From contig PJET01000007.1 of the NCBI GenBank assembly GCA_002825515.1, positions 1 to 54,496 of the forward strand: DNA of 54,496 bases, given 5' to 3'. Positions 1-8,643 of this stretch are shown here, piece by piece; within the stretch, counting starts at the first letter, position 1; each line of letters opens with the position of its first letter. The position numbers and the translations under genes are program-made. This stretch comes from Candidatus Thorarchaeota archaeon MP11T_1 (lineage in GTDB: Archaea > Asgardarchaeota > Thorarchaeia > Thorarchaeales > Thorarchaeaceae). Below the pieces are notes generated by a model that had not been told where the DNA came from, ran no database searches, and saw only the letters and a list, made by a program, of their open reading frames with translations.

Positions 1-1
1 A

Positions 2-112
2 TCCGACATCATTCCCCTTGAAGATGCAGTAAGACGAGCTACAAAAAATGCCGAGGATATGGGAGATGTCGTTTTGATATGGGATGGTTTTTCTTTTGAG
101 GTGGCAGAATGA
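2..112 (+). CDS. C-terminal end of an unknown protein (partial)
   Basis: An open frame enters from the left edge and ends at a TGA that overlaps the next ATG (ATGA), the usual spacing in this operon. Only the last 36 residues are visible; they include DAVRRATKNAEDMGDVVLIW. No family can be assigned from this fragment. It is called coding because of the translational-coupling overlap and the absence of stops. Confidence 0.6.
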   Translation, partial: SDIIPLEDAVRRATKNAEDMGDVVLIWDGFSFEVAE

Positions 113-609
113 CTTTGTACTATAAACGACCAAAAGGAAAGAAGCTCAAGCCGCTTGAATGTGACTCCGTAGTAGAAGCTATTGCAGCTTTAAAAGTTCT
201 CGGTGTCAAGACTGATGGTATTGAGTTCTTTACCGAGAAGCAAGCTAAGGAATATCAGGATGCTGCTAAAGAAACACCACCCGAAGAGTTGTTCAAAGCA
301 TTAGCACCGGCTGCAAAGAAGATCTGCCAAGCTCTAGGAATGAATCCCGAGAGTATCTCAAAGGAGTTTATAGGGCAATACGGTTTGAATGAAGACACAG
401 ACAAACCATACTACATTTATTGCTACTGGAACAGTGATGCAAATGGGAGTTTTACGGATGAAGATGGCATAAAAGGTACTGTTATCGAGAAGATTAACTC
501 CTATTGTGATGAGTCTTTTGATTATACCATCTACAAACTTCCGGAGTGTGAGCAGGTAGATGTTGAGGTTGATGTAAAGATTAAGATTGATGATGGAGAG
601 TGGATATGA
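109..609 (+). CDS. Hypothetical protein, 166 aa
   Basis: This is a soluble, lysine- and acid-rich protein with no recognised domain and no signal peptide or membrane segment. It opens with a basic stretch (YYKRPKGKKLK) and ends in alternating acidic/basic beta-like sequence (VDVEVDVKIKIDDGEW). Its start overlaps the upstream stop as ATGA, and its own stop overlaps the next gene's ATG at 606, so it sits inside a translationally coupled chain leading to the nucleotide kinase. Function unknown; a role in early phage metabolism is only a guess from position. Confidence 0.75.
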   Translation: MTLYYKRPKGKKLKPLECDSVVEAIAALKVLGVKTDGIEFFTEKQAKEYQDAAKETPPEELFKALAPAAKKICQALGMNPESISKEFIGQYGLNEDTDKPYYIYCYWNSDANGSFTDEDGIKGTVIEKINSYCDESFDYTIYKLPECEQVDVEVDVKIKIDDGEWI

Positions 610-1313
610 ACATAATTGGAATCTCCGGGCTAGCCGGTTCAGGTAAAGATACAGTAGCTGATTGGATACTGGAACAGGATGGTTTTATCAAGGTCTCTTT
701 AGCTGATCCTATCAAGCGATTCGCTATGGATTTGTGGGACTTTAGCTATGAACAGCTCTGGGGTGAGTCCAAACATCGTAACGCCCCAGACTATAGGTAT
801 AGAGTTCGCTCTTCGGATTTAGAGGGAGCTGATGTAGATCCTGATGTGTTCCTTACCCCGCGTCATGTTCTTCAGCATATTGGTACCGAGGGGTGCCGGG
901 TTCTTGATCATGATGTCTGGATTCGCTATGCAATTCGTATAGCCACGAAGTTGCTTGAGGCAAAACCTCGGGAGTATTGTTACTCCCAGTCGGGTGGGCT
1001 AGAACCTTACGTTTCTTGTTACCCGCAAGGTGAGTTTGAGACTCTAGAGGATTTTCCTGAGAAGGTCAAGGCCGTTATCATTCCTGATGTTCGATTCAAG
1101 AACGAAGTGGAACAGATTCAAGAAGCCGGTGGAAAGCTAGTGCGTGTTGTACGTCCAGGTGCTGGTCTTGAGGGCAACTTTGCTTTGCACCAGAGTGAAG
1201 CAGAGATGGCTAGCATTCCTGACAGAGATTTTGATGTAGTCATACGGAATACAGGAACGTTGGAAGACCTAAAGCGAGACGTTGAGGATTTCGTCGCGAC
1301 TTTGAAATCATAG
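606..1313 (+). CDS. Deoxynucleoside monophosphate kinase (T4 gp1-like)
   Basis: This should be a P-loop kinase that phosphorylates dNMPs to dNDPs, feeding dNTP synthesis during phage replication. The Walker A motif GLAGSGKDT lies at residues 8-16 and is followed by ADPIKRFA, the pattern seen in phage dNMP kinases of the T4 gene 1 type. A downstream IIPDVRFKNEVE segment resembles the DxRxxxE part of the same fold. Length (235 aa) is close to T4 gp1 (241 aa). A GTG at 600 is in frame, but ATG 606 overlaps the upstream TGA as ATGA and is the better start. Substrate range cannot be read from sequence. Confidence 0.85.
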   Translation: MNIIGISGLAGSGKDTVADWILEQDGFIKVSLADPIKRFAMDLWDFSYEQLWGESKHRNAPDYRYRVRSSDLEGADVDPDVFLTPRHVLQHIGTEGCRVLDHDVWIRYAIRIATKLLEAKPREYCYSQSGGLEPYVSCYPQGEFETLEDFPEKVKAVIIPDVRFKNEVEQIQEAGGKLVRVVRPGAGLEGNFALHQSEAEMASIPDRDFDVVIRNTGTLEDLKRDVEDFVATLKS

Positions 1314-1327
1314 GCATTGGTGGGTAT

Positions 1328-1355
1328 TCAATTGGAGAGTAAGCTTTCCAATTGA
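1328..1355 (+). promoter_or_regulatory. Intergenic hairpin with 9-bp perfect stem
   Basis: TCAATTGGA at 1328-1336 pairs exactly with TCCAATTGA at 1347-1355 across a 10-nt loop. It fills most of the 48-nt gap between the kinase and the next gene. No T-run follows, so it does not look like an intrinsic terminator. It lies six bases upstream of the ATG at 1362 and could affect translation of that gene or protect an mRNA end. Confidence 0.5.
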
Positions 1356-1361
1356 TGCCCT

Positions 1362-1664
1362 ATGAGAGTATCGACACGTATTCGAGACGAGTACGAAACG
1401 CTGCTCAAGGACGTTGGGGAAAGACGTTTTTATAGTCACGTCATTGGGACTGGCGTTTTAGCTCGCAGACATTTTGAGTATCCGGAGAATATGATACTTG
1501 ATCAGTCGGAAGCTTTCTTCGCTCTGTTCAGGAGCACAGGCAACCGAAACTTCTTCAATATCGGCCGGATTCTTAGGAGAGCTGCGCATAAGCTCTATTG
1601 GCAAAGTCGAAAGACGAATCCCCACTATCCACTGAATGCTCGGTTCCTCCGCTTGGTAAGATGA
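1362..1664 (+). CDS. Hypothetical basic protein, 100 aa
   Basis: A small arginine-rich protein (for example GRILRRAAHKLYWQSRKT near residues 68-85) with no family I recognise. The charge suggests nucleic-acid or acidic-protein binding, but no motif supports a specific role. There is no clear Shine-Dalgarno site; the region upstream of the ATG is taken up by the 1328-1355 hairpin, so its translation may be controlled by that structure. It is followed by a 29-nt gap. Confidence 0.6.
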   Translation: MRVSTRIRDEYETLLKDVGERRFYSHVIGTGVLARRHFEYPENMILDQSEAFFALFRSTGNRNFFNIGRILRRAAHKLYWQSRKTNPHYPLNARFLRLVR

Positions 1665-1693
1665 TGTTCTGGGTATAGTAAAGCATAGATCGT

Positions 1694-2677
1694 ATGGTAA
1701 CTATTACGATTTCTGAGTCTCCGCTACAATTAGTGGATGGAATTCCATCCTATGTAACGCTGACTGCAAGCATCCCTGCCACCATTTTCTATACCTTAGA
1801 TGGGTCGGAACCCACAGTAGCATCCCTGGTTGCTGTTGGTCCTATTAGCATGCCAACAGATACAGCTCATGTTGTGCTCAGTGCATTTGCTACTGATGGT
1901 ATTGAGACGAGTCCAATTGTCACGCAAGAGTATGCTACCAACGTGGTGTCCGCTCGCCATCCACATGATAAAGTTTCAGTAGATTGTGATACCTGCGATA
2001 AGGCCACGTATCCATTTGGAAGTCCCGCCGCAGCTTTCAATGTACCGCATCGTTTTGGTAACACTGGTGGCGTGATTTATGATGATGGCCAAGCTCCTCG
2101 TGTTGCTGGAGCATATGACGGTGCCGATGGCTATGCGGATTATTACACACCGCCAGCATCTCAGTATCAATTTGAATTCTCTGAAACGAATGCAATCGGC
2201 GAGCGAGGTCGCGGCATTGGCACCCTGCCCGCGCGTGTCCTTTCTGTTAAACCCAGAAACGATAACGAACAGGAACAGTCATCGAATGCAGCCGGACCGT
2301 TGTTCGATCCAAGAGCGCTGGTCATTTTTCAGGATTCGAGAGAAGAACAGTACGACCCTGATATTCCGAAAATCAATCGGGCGTATTTCGATTTGGAAGA
2401 CCAGGCTAAGGCAAGGGATGGCAGGTTGCTAACTGTTACTGATGCAATCACGCCACAGGGTGGATTCCTTAAAGCTCATTACAATCCTACGGATAATTCT
2501 CTGACGTATTACTACTATGACAATCGTGTTGCTCGATGGATCATCTCCAAGGAACCGTACTACCCATCTCAGAATCCAACTATCAATCTAGCTGGCATGG
2601 TTACAAGGTCGAGCCGCGGACAAGGTGTGGGTATGATTTTCAAGTGGATACCGTTTAAGTACAGGCGGCTTGTCTAA
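1694..2677 (+). CDS. Chitobiase C-terminal (CHB_HEX)-domain protein, probable virion or surface-binding protein
   Basis: Residues about 12-82 match the beta-sandwich domain found at the C-terminus of chitobiases and in many phage and secreted proteins: FYTLDGSEPT followed by SAFATDGIETSP. In bacteria this domain accompanies carbohydrate-active enzymes; in phages it is found on structural proteins. The rest (to 327 aa) is aromatic- and Gly/Pro-rich with no catalytic motif I recognise. No signal peptide is seen. It is out of place among nucleotide and DNA enzymes, flanked by the kinase region and the RecB-like nuclease. The Shine-Dalgarno is weak. A structural or host-surface role is inference. 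Confidence 0.6.
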   Translation: MVTITISESPLQLVDGIPSYVTLTASIPATIFYTLDGSEPTVASLVAVGPISMPTDTAHVVLSAFATDGIETSPIVTQEYATNVVSARHPHDKVSVDCDTCDKATYPFGSPAAAFNVPHRFGNTGGVIYDDGQAPRVAGAYDGADGYADYYTPPASQYQFEFSETNAIGERGRGIGTLPARVLSVKPRNDNEQEQSSNAAGPLFDPRALVIFQDSREEQYDPDIPKINRAYFDLEDQAKARDGRLLTVTDAITPQGGFLKAHYNPTDNSLTYYYYDNRVARWIISKEPYYPSQNPTINLAGMVTRSSRGQGVGMIFKWIPFKYRRLV

Positions 2678-2687
2678 GGATTAAAGA

Positions 2688-3530
2688 ATGATAATTCAAG
2701 CAACACTCTTGCCTAAGAAGGACGAGAGTAATGTTGATATGACGCTTTCGGTCAGTCGAGCTAAGATGTTTGATGATTGTAAAGCGAAGTTTAAGTTTCG
2801 CTACATCGACAGACTCCCTCGTATCGATCGTGATTTTCTTATCTTTGGAAAGTATCTTCATCAAGTTTTGGAGAACTTCCATCGTGAATTGATTGAAAAA
2901 CCTGAGAGAAAAAATGACTGGCATAATGTCTTGAAGGAATCTTTGAACGCTGCATATAATGAGTATAGTGGTAGTCTCACTGGTTTACAGTGTAAAGAAG
3001 CTCAAGACATAATTGATGAATATGCCGAACTCCTAGAAGAAGATGGTTTACCCGATGTGATTGGTGTCGAGAAACCTTTCTACATCAACTTGAACAATAA
3101 GGTATTGTTAAATGGATTTATCGATCGAGTCCAAATAGACTCTGATGGGATTCTTCATGTGGCAGATTACAAGACTACCAAGGATCCGAAGTATCTTCAG
3201 GATTTTTTTCAGTTAATGACATATTGTTATGCGCTGTGTCTTGAGGACGAGTCGCTCAAGCGGGTCAGAGCTTCTTTCATTTTGTTACGTCATAGTTTCG
3301 ATAGTCTTACGCAAGAATTTACCAGACAGGAAGTTATCTCAGTGGCCGAGAAGTTCTTGCGGTATGCGTATAACATCGAAGAGGAAAAACTCTGGAGACC
3401 AAATCCTCAATTCCTTTGTAAGTACTGTGATTATGTCGAGTATTGCAGAGAGGGTAAGAACTTCTTGGTTAAGAAGGGTCACCTCAAAGATAAACCCAGA
3501 AAGCCATTTGTCGGAATAAGGAAGTGGTAA
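2688..3530 (+). CDS. PD-(D/E)XK nuclease, RecB/Cas4-like, with Fe-S cluster cysteines
   Basis: Probable DNA exonuclease acting in phage recombination or replication. The nuclease core reads NGFIDRV (Asp146) then VADYKT (Asp160, Lys162), the G-x-hDRh ... DYK signature of the RecB family. Cys31 in the N-terminal FDDCKAKFKFRY and Cys244, Cys247 and Cys253 (CKYC then YC) match the split four-cysteine [4Fe-4S] arrangement of AddB, Cas4 and RecB-like nucleases. The N-terminal SxxxxFxxCxxKFxFRY pattern is also typical. Its length (280 aa) suits a stand-alone nuclease without helicase. It lies 1 base before the trigger-factor gene. An in-frame ATG at 2739 is a less likely alternative start. Confidence 0.8.
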   Translation: MIIQATLLPKKDESNVDMTLSVSRAKMFDDCKAKFKFRYIDRLPRIDRDFLIFGKYLHQVLENFHRELIEKPERKNDWHNVLKESLNAAYNEYSGSLTGLQCKEAQDIIDEYAELLEEDGLPDVIGVEKPFYINLNNKVLLNGFIDRVQIDSDGILHVADYKTTKDPKYLQDFFQLMTYCYALCLEDESLKRVRASFILLRHSFDSLTQEFTRQEVISVAEKFLRYAYNIEEEKLWRPNPQFLCKYCDYVEYCREGKNFLVKKGHLKDKPRKPFVGIRKW

Positions 3531-3531
3531 T

Positions 3532-4854
3532 ATGCAAACCGATAAGGTTCGTGGACAAACAGAACATGTAGCTTTCCTAGATGACGCTCAGGATATCGAG
3601 TATCCCATTGTCAAGGTGGAAGAGCCAGAATATTGTAAGCTCAAGGTTCATTATGAAGCAGATCCGGAAGTTGTAAAAGGCAAGATAGATGAAGCTGTCG
3701 CAACTTTGCGCAAAGCAAGAGTGCCCGGCTTTCGGCCGGGCAAAGCTCCTGATTATGCCATTAAGGCAAGGCTTCGTCCGCAGATCAACAATTACATTGC
3801 CCGAGAGATGGCTACTCACGCTATCGATGATATCGTGTTCGAAACAGATATGAAGCCGATAGGTTTACCCAGGTTCAGCAATATCTCTGTCAAGAACAAC
3901 AAGTTCAAGTGTGATATCGAACTAAATAGAAAACCAGACTTAGAACTGGGTAATTTCAAATTCGAGATCCCGAAGCCGAGAATCGAAACCGATGCAGAGG
4001 CCCTGGCGGAAAAATCACTTTTCAATTTGCGTCTTCGTGTTGGTGAGAGCGAGCCCTATGAAGAAGATGATGTTGTTGAGTTAGGCGATCAAATTACATT
4101 TTCATTCTACGCTACAGTGGAGATGGATGGAAAGGATGAGCCTTTCGAAGGAAGTGTTGTAGAGGGCGAGCTATATAGTGTTGGTTCAAATCGTTGGGGA
4201 GGATTTGATGATAAGCTTCTTGGTATGAAAGCGGATGAGACAAGAGAATTCAAGTTGACATTTGAGACTGGGCCCCAAGAGCTTCTTGGTAAGACGGCCC
4301 ACTTCACTGTGACAGTTCATATGGGTACGAAGCGAAAGCCACATCCCATCAATGAAGAGTTCTACAAGCTGGTGGGCGTGGAGAATATTGAAGAGTTGAT
4401 GGGTAAATTACGCACCATTTCTAAAGCTTCAATAGATAGAAACGAGAAGGAAACGATTCGTTCCCAGGTGGCTATCAAGCTAGTCGAAAGTCACAAGTTT
4501 GATATTCCGCAATTCATGATTGAAGATGAGGCTAAATCTATTGCTGCAAAACATGGTGTTGATTATAATAGTCTCTTTTCCGAGGAAGAAAAGAAAACGT
4601 TCCTAGAGATGGGCGAAAAGAACGTTCGCTTAACTTTGATTCTGGATTCTATCCGAGATAGTGAGCCAGATTCTGTGTTAAATGATACTGAAGCTCAAAA
4701 TCATTTAGCACAACATTTGGCAGCCCAAGGGCAGGATCCTAAAGCTTTGTTTGAGAACAAGGCTTTCCAACCACAGATGGTGGAATTGATAGCTAATATC
4801 AAGGAAGAATTCACTTTGCAATGGGTGGCCGATCAGGCAACACTCATAGAATAG
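3532..4854 (+). CDS. tig: Trigger factor homologue (ribosome-associated chaperone)
   Basis: The full three-domain layout of bacterial trigger factor can be read. The N-terminal ribosome-binding domain carries VPGFRPGKAP at residues 64-73, matching the GFRxGKxP signature that docks on ribosomal protein L23. An FKBP-like PPIase domain at about 175-265 includes ELGDQITFSFYATVE, GGFDDKLLGMKADE and GKTAHFTVTVH. A helical C-terminal chaperone domain follows, starting INEEFYKLVGVENIEELMGK. Length (440 aa) equals the bacterial protein (432 aa in E. coli). An extra ~30 residues precede the first strand. It probably binds host ribosomes and folds nascent phage proteins, or competes with host trigger factor. 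The start follows GGAAGTGGTAAT. Phage-encoded trigger factor is unusual. Confidence 0.9.
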   Translation: MQTDKVRGQTEHVAFLDDAQDIEYPIVKVEEPEYCKLKVHYEADPEVVKGKIDEAVATLRKARVPGFRPGKAPDYAIKARLRPQINNYIAREMATHAIDDIVFETDMKPIGLPRFSNISVKNNKFKCDIELNRKPDLELGNFKFEIPKPRIETDAEALAEKSLFNLRLRVGESEPYEEDDVVELGDQITFSFYATVEMDGKDEPFEGSVVEGELYSVGSNRWGGFDDKLLGMKADETREFKLTFETGPQELLGKTAHFTVTVHMGTKRKPHPINEEFYKLVGVENIEELMGKLRTISKASIDRNEKETIRSQVAIKLVESHKFDIPQFMIEDEAKSIAAKHGVDYNSLFSEEEKKTFLEMGEKNVRLTLILDSIRDSEPDSVLNDTEAQNHLAQHLAAQGQDPKALFENKAFQPQMVELIANIKEEFTLQWVADQATLIE

Positions 4855-4862
4855 AGGAAGAT

Positions 4863-5234
4863 ATGCCACGTAAGCAGAAGAAACAGAAATCATCAGCACC
4901 AGATGGTTTCCCAGAGAAATCCTGGGATAAGCTAGGTGATACCTGGAGAACAGCCGCAATGTCCAAGCAAACAGATGAGCTTGAACGGGATATTATCAAA
5001 GCGGTTCGTTGTATGTCAAACACGACATTTGAGATGAAAAAAGACCATATTCTCGAAGCTACTGCCAAGAAAGCTCGTGAGCTGAAGAAATACTATACGG
5101 ATACTATCGCAGAGGAGAAAGCAAAGCTAGATTTCTGTGTGTATCTGATGAACACCCGTGGGGTTAAGGTGTCCACTGATGATTCAGATGACACTGATAC
5201 TGACGAGGTGATGGATGAAGCGGCATCTGGTTAA
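4863..5234 (+). CDS. Hypothetical protein, 123 aa, helical with acidic tail
   Basis: The start is ATG 4863, preceded by GAGGAAGAT; an upstream in-frame ATG inside the trigger-factor gene lacks such support. The N-terminus is lysine-rich (MPRKQKKQK), the middle is predicted helical (FEMKKDHILEATAKKARELK) and the tail is acidic (DDSDDTDTDEVMDE). No known family. It overlaps the next gene by 20 bases, so the two are probably translated together. Confidence 0.7.
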   Translation: MPRKQKKQKSSAPDGFPEKSWDKLGDTWRTAAMSKQTDELERDIIKAVRCMSNTTFEMKKDHILEATAKKARELKKYYTDTIAEEKAKLDFCVYLMNTRGVKVSTDDSDDTDTDEVMDEAASG

Positions 5235-5520
5235 AGGATGTGGTTGTAGTGGAAAGGGGTACGTCTTCGAATTGGACGGCCCCATTTCCAAACGTGCATT
5301 ACCTGTATTTAAACAGGCTGGTTTCAAGACATCCGACATGTATACTAAGGTTGGTGTCTTCTTTGTAGAGAAGAATGGATTAACCGCTAGCGGGCCGTTT
5401 GGTGGCAGTAAAATGCAAGTGCGTTGTGGTGGGGCTGCGAATTGTCATCAATTGCTGGACCATCTTGAAAATACCTTCAAGATAGCAACGGCTTTACCGG
5501 CCCAGGAACCCGGCAAATGA
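5215..5520 (+). CDS. Hypothetical protein, 101 aa, cysteine-containing
   Basis: Small protein starting within the previous gene after GAGGTGATGG. Cysteines cluster in KGCGCSGKGYVF near residues 8-19 and RCGGAANCHQ near residues 70-79, which could form a small metal site, but the spacing matches no zinc ribbon I know. No membrane segment. Its TGA overlaps the next ATG. Function unknown. Confidence 0.65.
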   Translation: MKRHLVKGCGCSGKGYVFELDGPISKRALPVFKQAGFKTSDMYTKVGVFFVEKNGLTASGPFGGSKMQVRCGGAANCHQLLDHLENTFKIATALPAQEPGK

Positions 5521-5921
5521 AGATTAGTTTATATTTAGATGACCTTCTCGAAGACTTAGAGGAGTTTAGACCCGGAAGTCTTAGCGATATCTGTCGTTTT
5601 GTTAAAGGATATGAGCATTACAAACCGATCATTATGCTAGCTAGTAACTCGGATCGATCATCTTTGTATTTGTATGGTTTGGGTATTTGCTTGATACAGG
5701 GTGTATGTTCGAGATCTGACTGGGACATAGCAGATGTTCAGTTAGCGGCTGTGTTAGTTTTAATTGGCGAGACTTATGGTTCTCACCATGTCGATCGGTA
5801 CGACAAGTTGTTGTCGAGCGCCTCGTTGGAGTCGGGTAGGTATCATTGGTCGCGAGCTATGGCGGCCAGCTATCTGCTTCACAGAGAGGTGACTAGTGAG
5901 AGATTATGTCAGTCTGCATAA
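5517..5921 (+). CDS. Hypothetical protein, 134 aa
   Basis: Its start overlaps the upstream stop (ATGA). The protein is mostly helical with a hydrophobic middle (IADVQLAAVLVLIGETYG), too polar overall to call a membrane protein. It overlaps the GTG start of the polymerase by 26 bases, so translation of the two is probably coupled, with its last codons supplying the polymerase ribosome-binding site (AGAGAGGTGACTA). No family recognised. Confidence 0.65.
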   Translation: MKISLYLDDLLEDLEEFRPGSLSDICRFVKGYEHYKPIIMLASNSDRSSLYLYGLGICLIQGVCSRSDWDIADVQLAAVLVLIGETYGSHHVDRYDKLLSSASLESGRYHWSRAMAASYLLHREVTSERLCQSA

Positions 5922-8643
5922 CCACACGATAGGTTCCATTGGCGATAGTATCATTTCGCCGAGAGAGATAATCCAAGCTACTAAGGAGGCGGGCCAGTCG
6001 GCTGTAGCTGTTACTGACCATGGTTCGTTTTCTAGGCTTTGGGAAACCTACAAAGTGGCAAAGAAAGCCGGCATCAAGTTAATTGCCGGTTGTGAATGCT
6101 ATTTTGTTGATGATGCAGATGATGAGGATGACGTTGCCTTTCGACATTTGGTTCTGTTAGCGAAGAATCAAAAAGGATATCAAAATCTTCTAACTCTCAA
6201 TAAGCGGGGATTTGACAAACAAGCTGTTGCTTTTAAGCGGGCAGTTCCACGCATCGATTGGAAGATGCTTGAAGAGTTCCATGAGGGTCTGATTTGTACA
6301 TCAGCTTGTGGTAATGGGCTGGTTGCACAATATATAATGCGTGACCAGCTGGAGGAAGCGAAGGAAGCTGCGCTTCGTTTACAAGGAATCTTTGGTGACG
6401 ATTTTTGTTTAGAGCTACAGCCGCATAATCTCCAGCGCCGTGCTTCTGGTTATTCTGGTCCAGTGAACCAGCAGAAGATCAATATGGCGCTGAAGAAGAT
6501 TGGGCAGGAAACTAGTATTCGCTGTATCGTGGCGACGGATGCTCATTACGTCAAGAAAGAGCATCACAAGGGTCATGATGTCTATTTATGTATCGCTTCT
6601 AGCCAGCCTATCAATTCTGGCTCTCGTTTGCGGTACGACAAACATGAATTCTACGTCAAAAATGCAGATGAAGTGTATGGATATTTCACTCGTCATATGA
6701 AAATGTGGGGCGAAGAATTCATAGAATCGCTGTTTGAGAACGCTGTGTACTATGCCAATCAGTGTGAGATGGCTGATTGGATTAATCCAGAGGTAAGTAC
6801 AGGCGAAAAATCCCAGCTCCCTGAGTTTCCGTACAAGGATGAGCCGGATTATGAGGAGTTTCAGTGGTGGCAGAGTAGTAAAAGTGAGTACGACATCAAA
6901 GAATTCAAGAAATCTGACATTCCAGAGGATGCTCAGTTCTATCGATACCGTACTGAGAGGGGTTTGGTCCAGAAGATTGACCAGAATAAAATACCGGTTG
7001 CCGATCTTAACGAGTGTATCCAGCAATCATTGGAGGAATTCGATGTTTTTGAGTATCGTGGGTTCTCATCCTATATGCTTATCACTGCTGACTTCCTCAA
7101 TTGGTGCAGGAGAAACAGCATTGCGATTGGACCTGGCCGTGGATCTGTTGGTGGTAGCCTTACCGCGTATGCAAATGGTATCCATCAAGCCTATCCAAAG
7201 CGATATCAGTTGATTTTTGCTCGCTTCCTTAATAAATACAAAGAAGCTTATCCTGATATCGATAATGACATTGCACCTTCTGGCCGTAATAAGCTACATG
7301 ACTACTTGCGCAGTAAGTATGGTGAGGAGAATGTGGCTCACGTTTCGAATATCAACACTATTACACCGAAGGTTTACGCTCGGGATATCGCACGTATATT
7401 CGAATTTGGGGAAAATGGCCGTAGCGCTGCCGCAGAAATCGGTAATAATATCGCTGATTCTATTCCAGATGATATAAAGACTGTTAAAAAAGCCCTATCT
7501 GATGCTCCTCTGTTCGCTGAATATGCCAAACAGTATCCAGAATTAGCGGAGTTTGCTGAATTGTTGTGTGGAAAGCCAAGAGCTTGGTCTACACATGCTG
7601 GTGGTATCGTTATTTCAAAGCGCCCGTTGGAGGGATTGGTTCCACTGCGCCGTGATACTTCTGGTGCTCTAGTGCTGGAGTACGATAAAGAGCTAGCAGA
7701 AGAAAATGGCCTGGTTAAAATCGATACATTAGGCTTGGAGACTTTGGATATCATCGGCGAAACATATAATCTCGTCAGAGAATCTGGCAAAGAAGTGCCA
7801 CAAGAACCCTTTGATTATGAGATAACTGATGATAAATCATACCAACTCATTGGTGAAGGTGATACTTTTGGTGTTTTCCAGCTAGGATCTACTGCGGTTC
7901 CTGTTTGCAAGAAAGTCAAACCGAGGACCGTAGCGGATATTGCATTGGTTTCTGCTCTAGTGCGCCCCGCGGCAAAGGATACCATTCCCGATCTGCTCAA
8001 GGTTAGGAATGGTGAAGAAGAAATGACACTAATGCATCCCACTTTGCATCGCGCATTTGCGGGAACATATGGTTATGGTTTGTATGAAGAGAGTTTGATG
8101 TACCTTGCGCAGGACGTTGCTGGCTGGGATCTGCACGATGCAGACAAGTTGCGCAAGCTTACCAAGGAGAAAGGTAAGAATCCGGAGAAAGTGAAGCAGT
8201 GGAGAGGTGAGTTTATCGAGGGTGCGGTCAAGAACAAGTCCCTTTCCGAAGAGACAGCAACGAAAATCTGGGATGAGACAATAGCACAGTTCGGCGGTTA
8301 CGGGTTTAACAGGAGTTTGTACTTTTCTGAATCGGTTGATATATTCACTTCAGAAGGAGAGTTCATAGCCTCAAAGCCAATCCAAGATGTTCAGCCTGGA
8401 GAATTCGTTCGGTCAAGAGATGAAGATACGGGCGAGGATATTTACATCGAGGTGATTGGCAAACACGATCATGGAGAGTTGGAGGTGGTTGAGGTAGAGC
8501 TTGAAACTGGAGAAAAGGTACGATGCACAATGAATCACAAATTCAGGACAGTAGAAACAGGAGAGATGTTACCATTACATCAGATTCTCAAGGACGGACT
8601 GTCTATTGTTGTAAGCGATGTCACAAAAACTTCTGGGATCTGA
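5896..8643 (+). CDS. dnaE: DNA polymerase III alpha (DnaE-type), N-terminal part fused to N-half of a split intein
   Basis: This is a C-family replicative polymerase. The PHP domain at the N-terminus keeps its metal ligands (His8, His10, TDHG, GCECYF, TDAHY), so it may proofread. The polymerase core has GPGRGSVGGSL from residue 412 and PDIDND (Asp454, Asp456), with the third catalytic Asp610 in LVKIDTLGLETL. The extein stops at residue 806 in GGYGFNR. Residues 807-915 are intein: Ser1 at SLYFSESVDIF and block B GEKVRCTMNHKFRT with the conserved T-x-x-H. The remaining 450 extein residues are encoded at 9550-11259. GTG start with a good Shine-Dalgarno. Activity should require trans-splicing with that second product. 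Confidence 0.9.
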   Translation: MRDYVSLHNHTIGSIGDSIISPREIIQATKEAGQSAVAVTDHGSFSRLWETYKVAKKAGIKLIAGCECYFVDDADDEDDVAFRHLVLLAKNQKGYQNLLTLNKRGFDKQAVAFKRAVPRIDWKMLEEFHEGLICTSACGNGLVAQYIMRDQLEEAKEAALRLQGIFGDDFCLELQPHNLQRRASGYSGPVNQQKINMALKKIGQETSIRCIVATDAHYVKKEHHKGHDVYLCIASSQPINSGSRLRYDKHEFYVKNADEVYGYFTRHMKMWGEEFIESLFENAVYYANQCEMADWINPEVSTGEKSQLPEFPYKDEPDYEEFQWWQSSKSEYDIKEFKKSDIPEDAQFYRYRTERGLVQKIDQNKIPVADLNECIQQSLEEFDVFEYRGFSSYMLITADFLNWCRRNSIAIGPGRGSVGGSLTAYANGIHQAYPKRYQLIFARFLNKYKEAYPDIDNDIAPSGRNKLHDYLRSKYGEENVAHVSNINTITPKVYARDIARIFEFGENGRSAAAEIGNNIADSIPDDIKTVKKALSDAPLFAEYAKQYPELAEFAELLCGKPRAWSTHAGGIVISKRPLEGLVPLRRDTSGALVLEYDKELAEENGLVKIDTLGLETLDIIGETYNLVRESGKEVPQEPFDYEITDDKSYQLIGEGDTFGVFQLGSTAVPVCKKVKPRTVADIALVSALVRPAAKDTIPDLLKVRNGEEEMTLMHPTLHRAFAGTYGYGLYEESLMYLAQDVAGWDLHDADKLRKLTKEKGKNPEKVKQWRGEFIEGAVKNKSLSEETATKIWDETIAQFGGYGFNRSLYFSESVDIFTSEGEFIASKPIQDVQPGEFVRSRDEDTGEDIYIEVIGKHDHGELEVVEVELETGEKVRCTMNHKFRTVETGEMLPLHQILKDGLSIVVSDVTKTSGI
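8314..8643 (+). mobile_element. Split intein, N-half (Int-N) in the polymerase
   Basis: The 109-residue segment begins with Ser in place of the commoner Cys, directly after GYGFNR. It contains the beta-rich HINT N-module and block B (CTMNHKF), ends with the late Int-N signature TGEMLPLHQILKDGL, and then stops. The insertion point is between Arg and Ser of the polymerase motif GYGFNRSHATLY. That is four residues downstream of the site used by the cyanobacterial DnaE split intein, which lies before CFNKSH. Confidence 0.9.

Noticed and set aside
6586..7026. Minus-strand 146-codon open frame within the polymerase
   Set aside because: Antisense to conserved DnaE motifs, with no start signal or recognisable protein.
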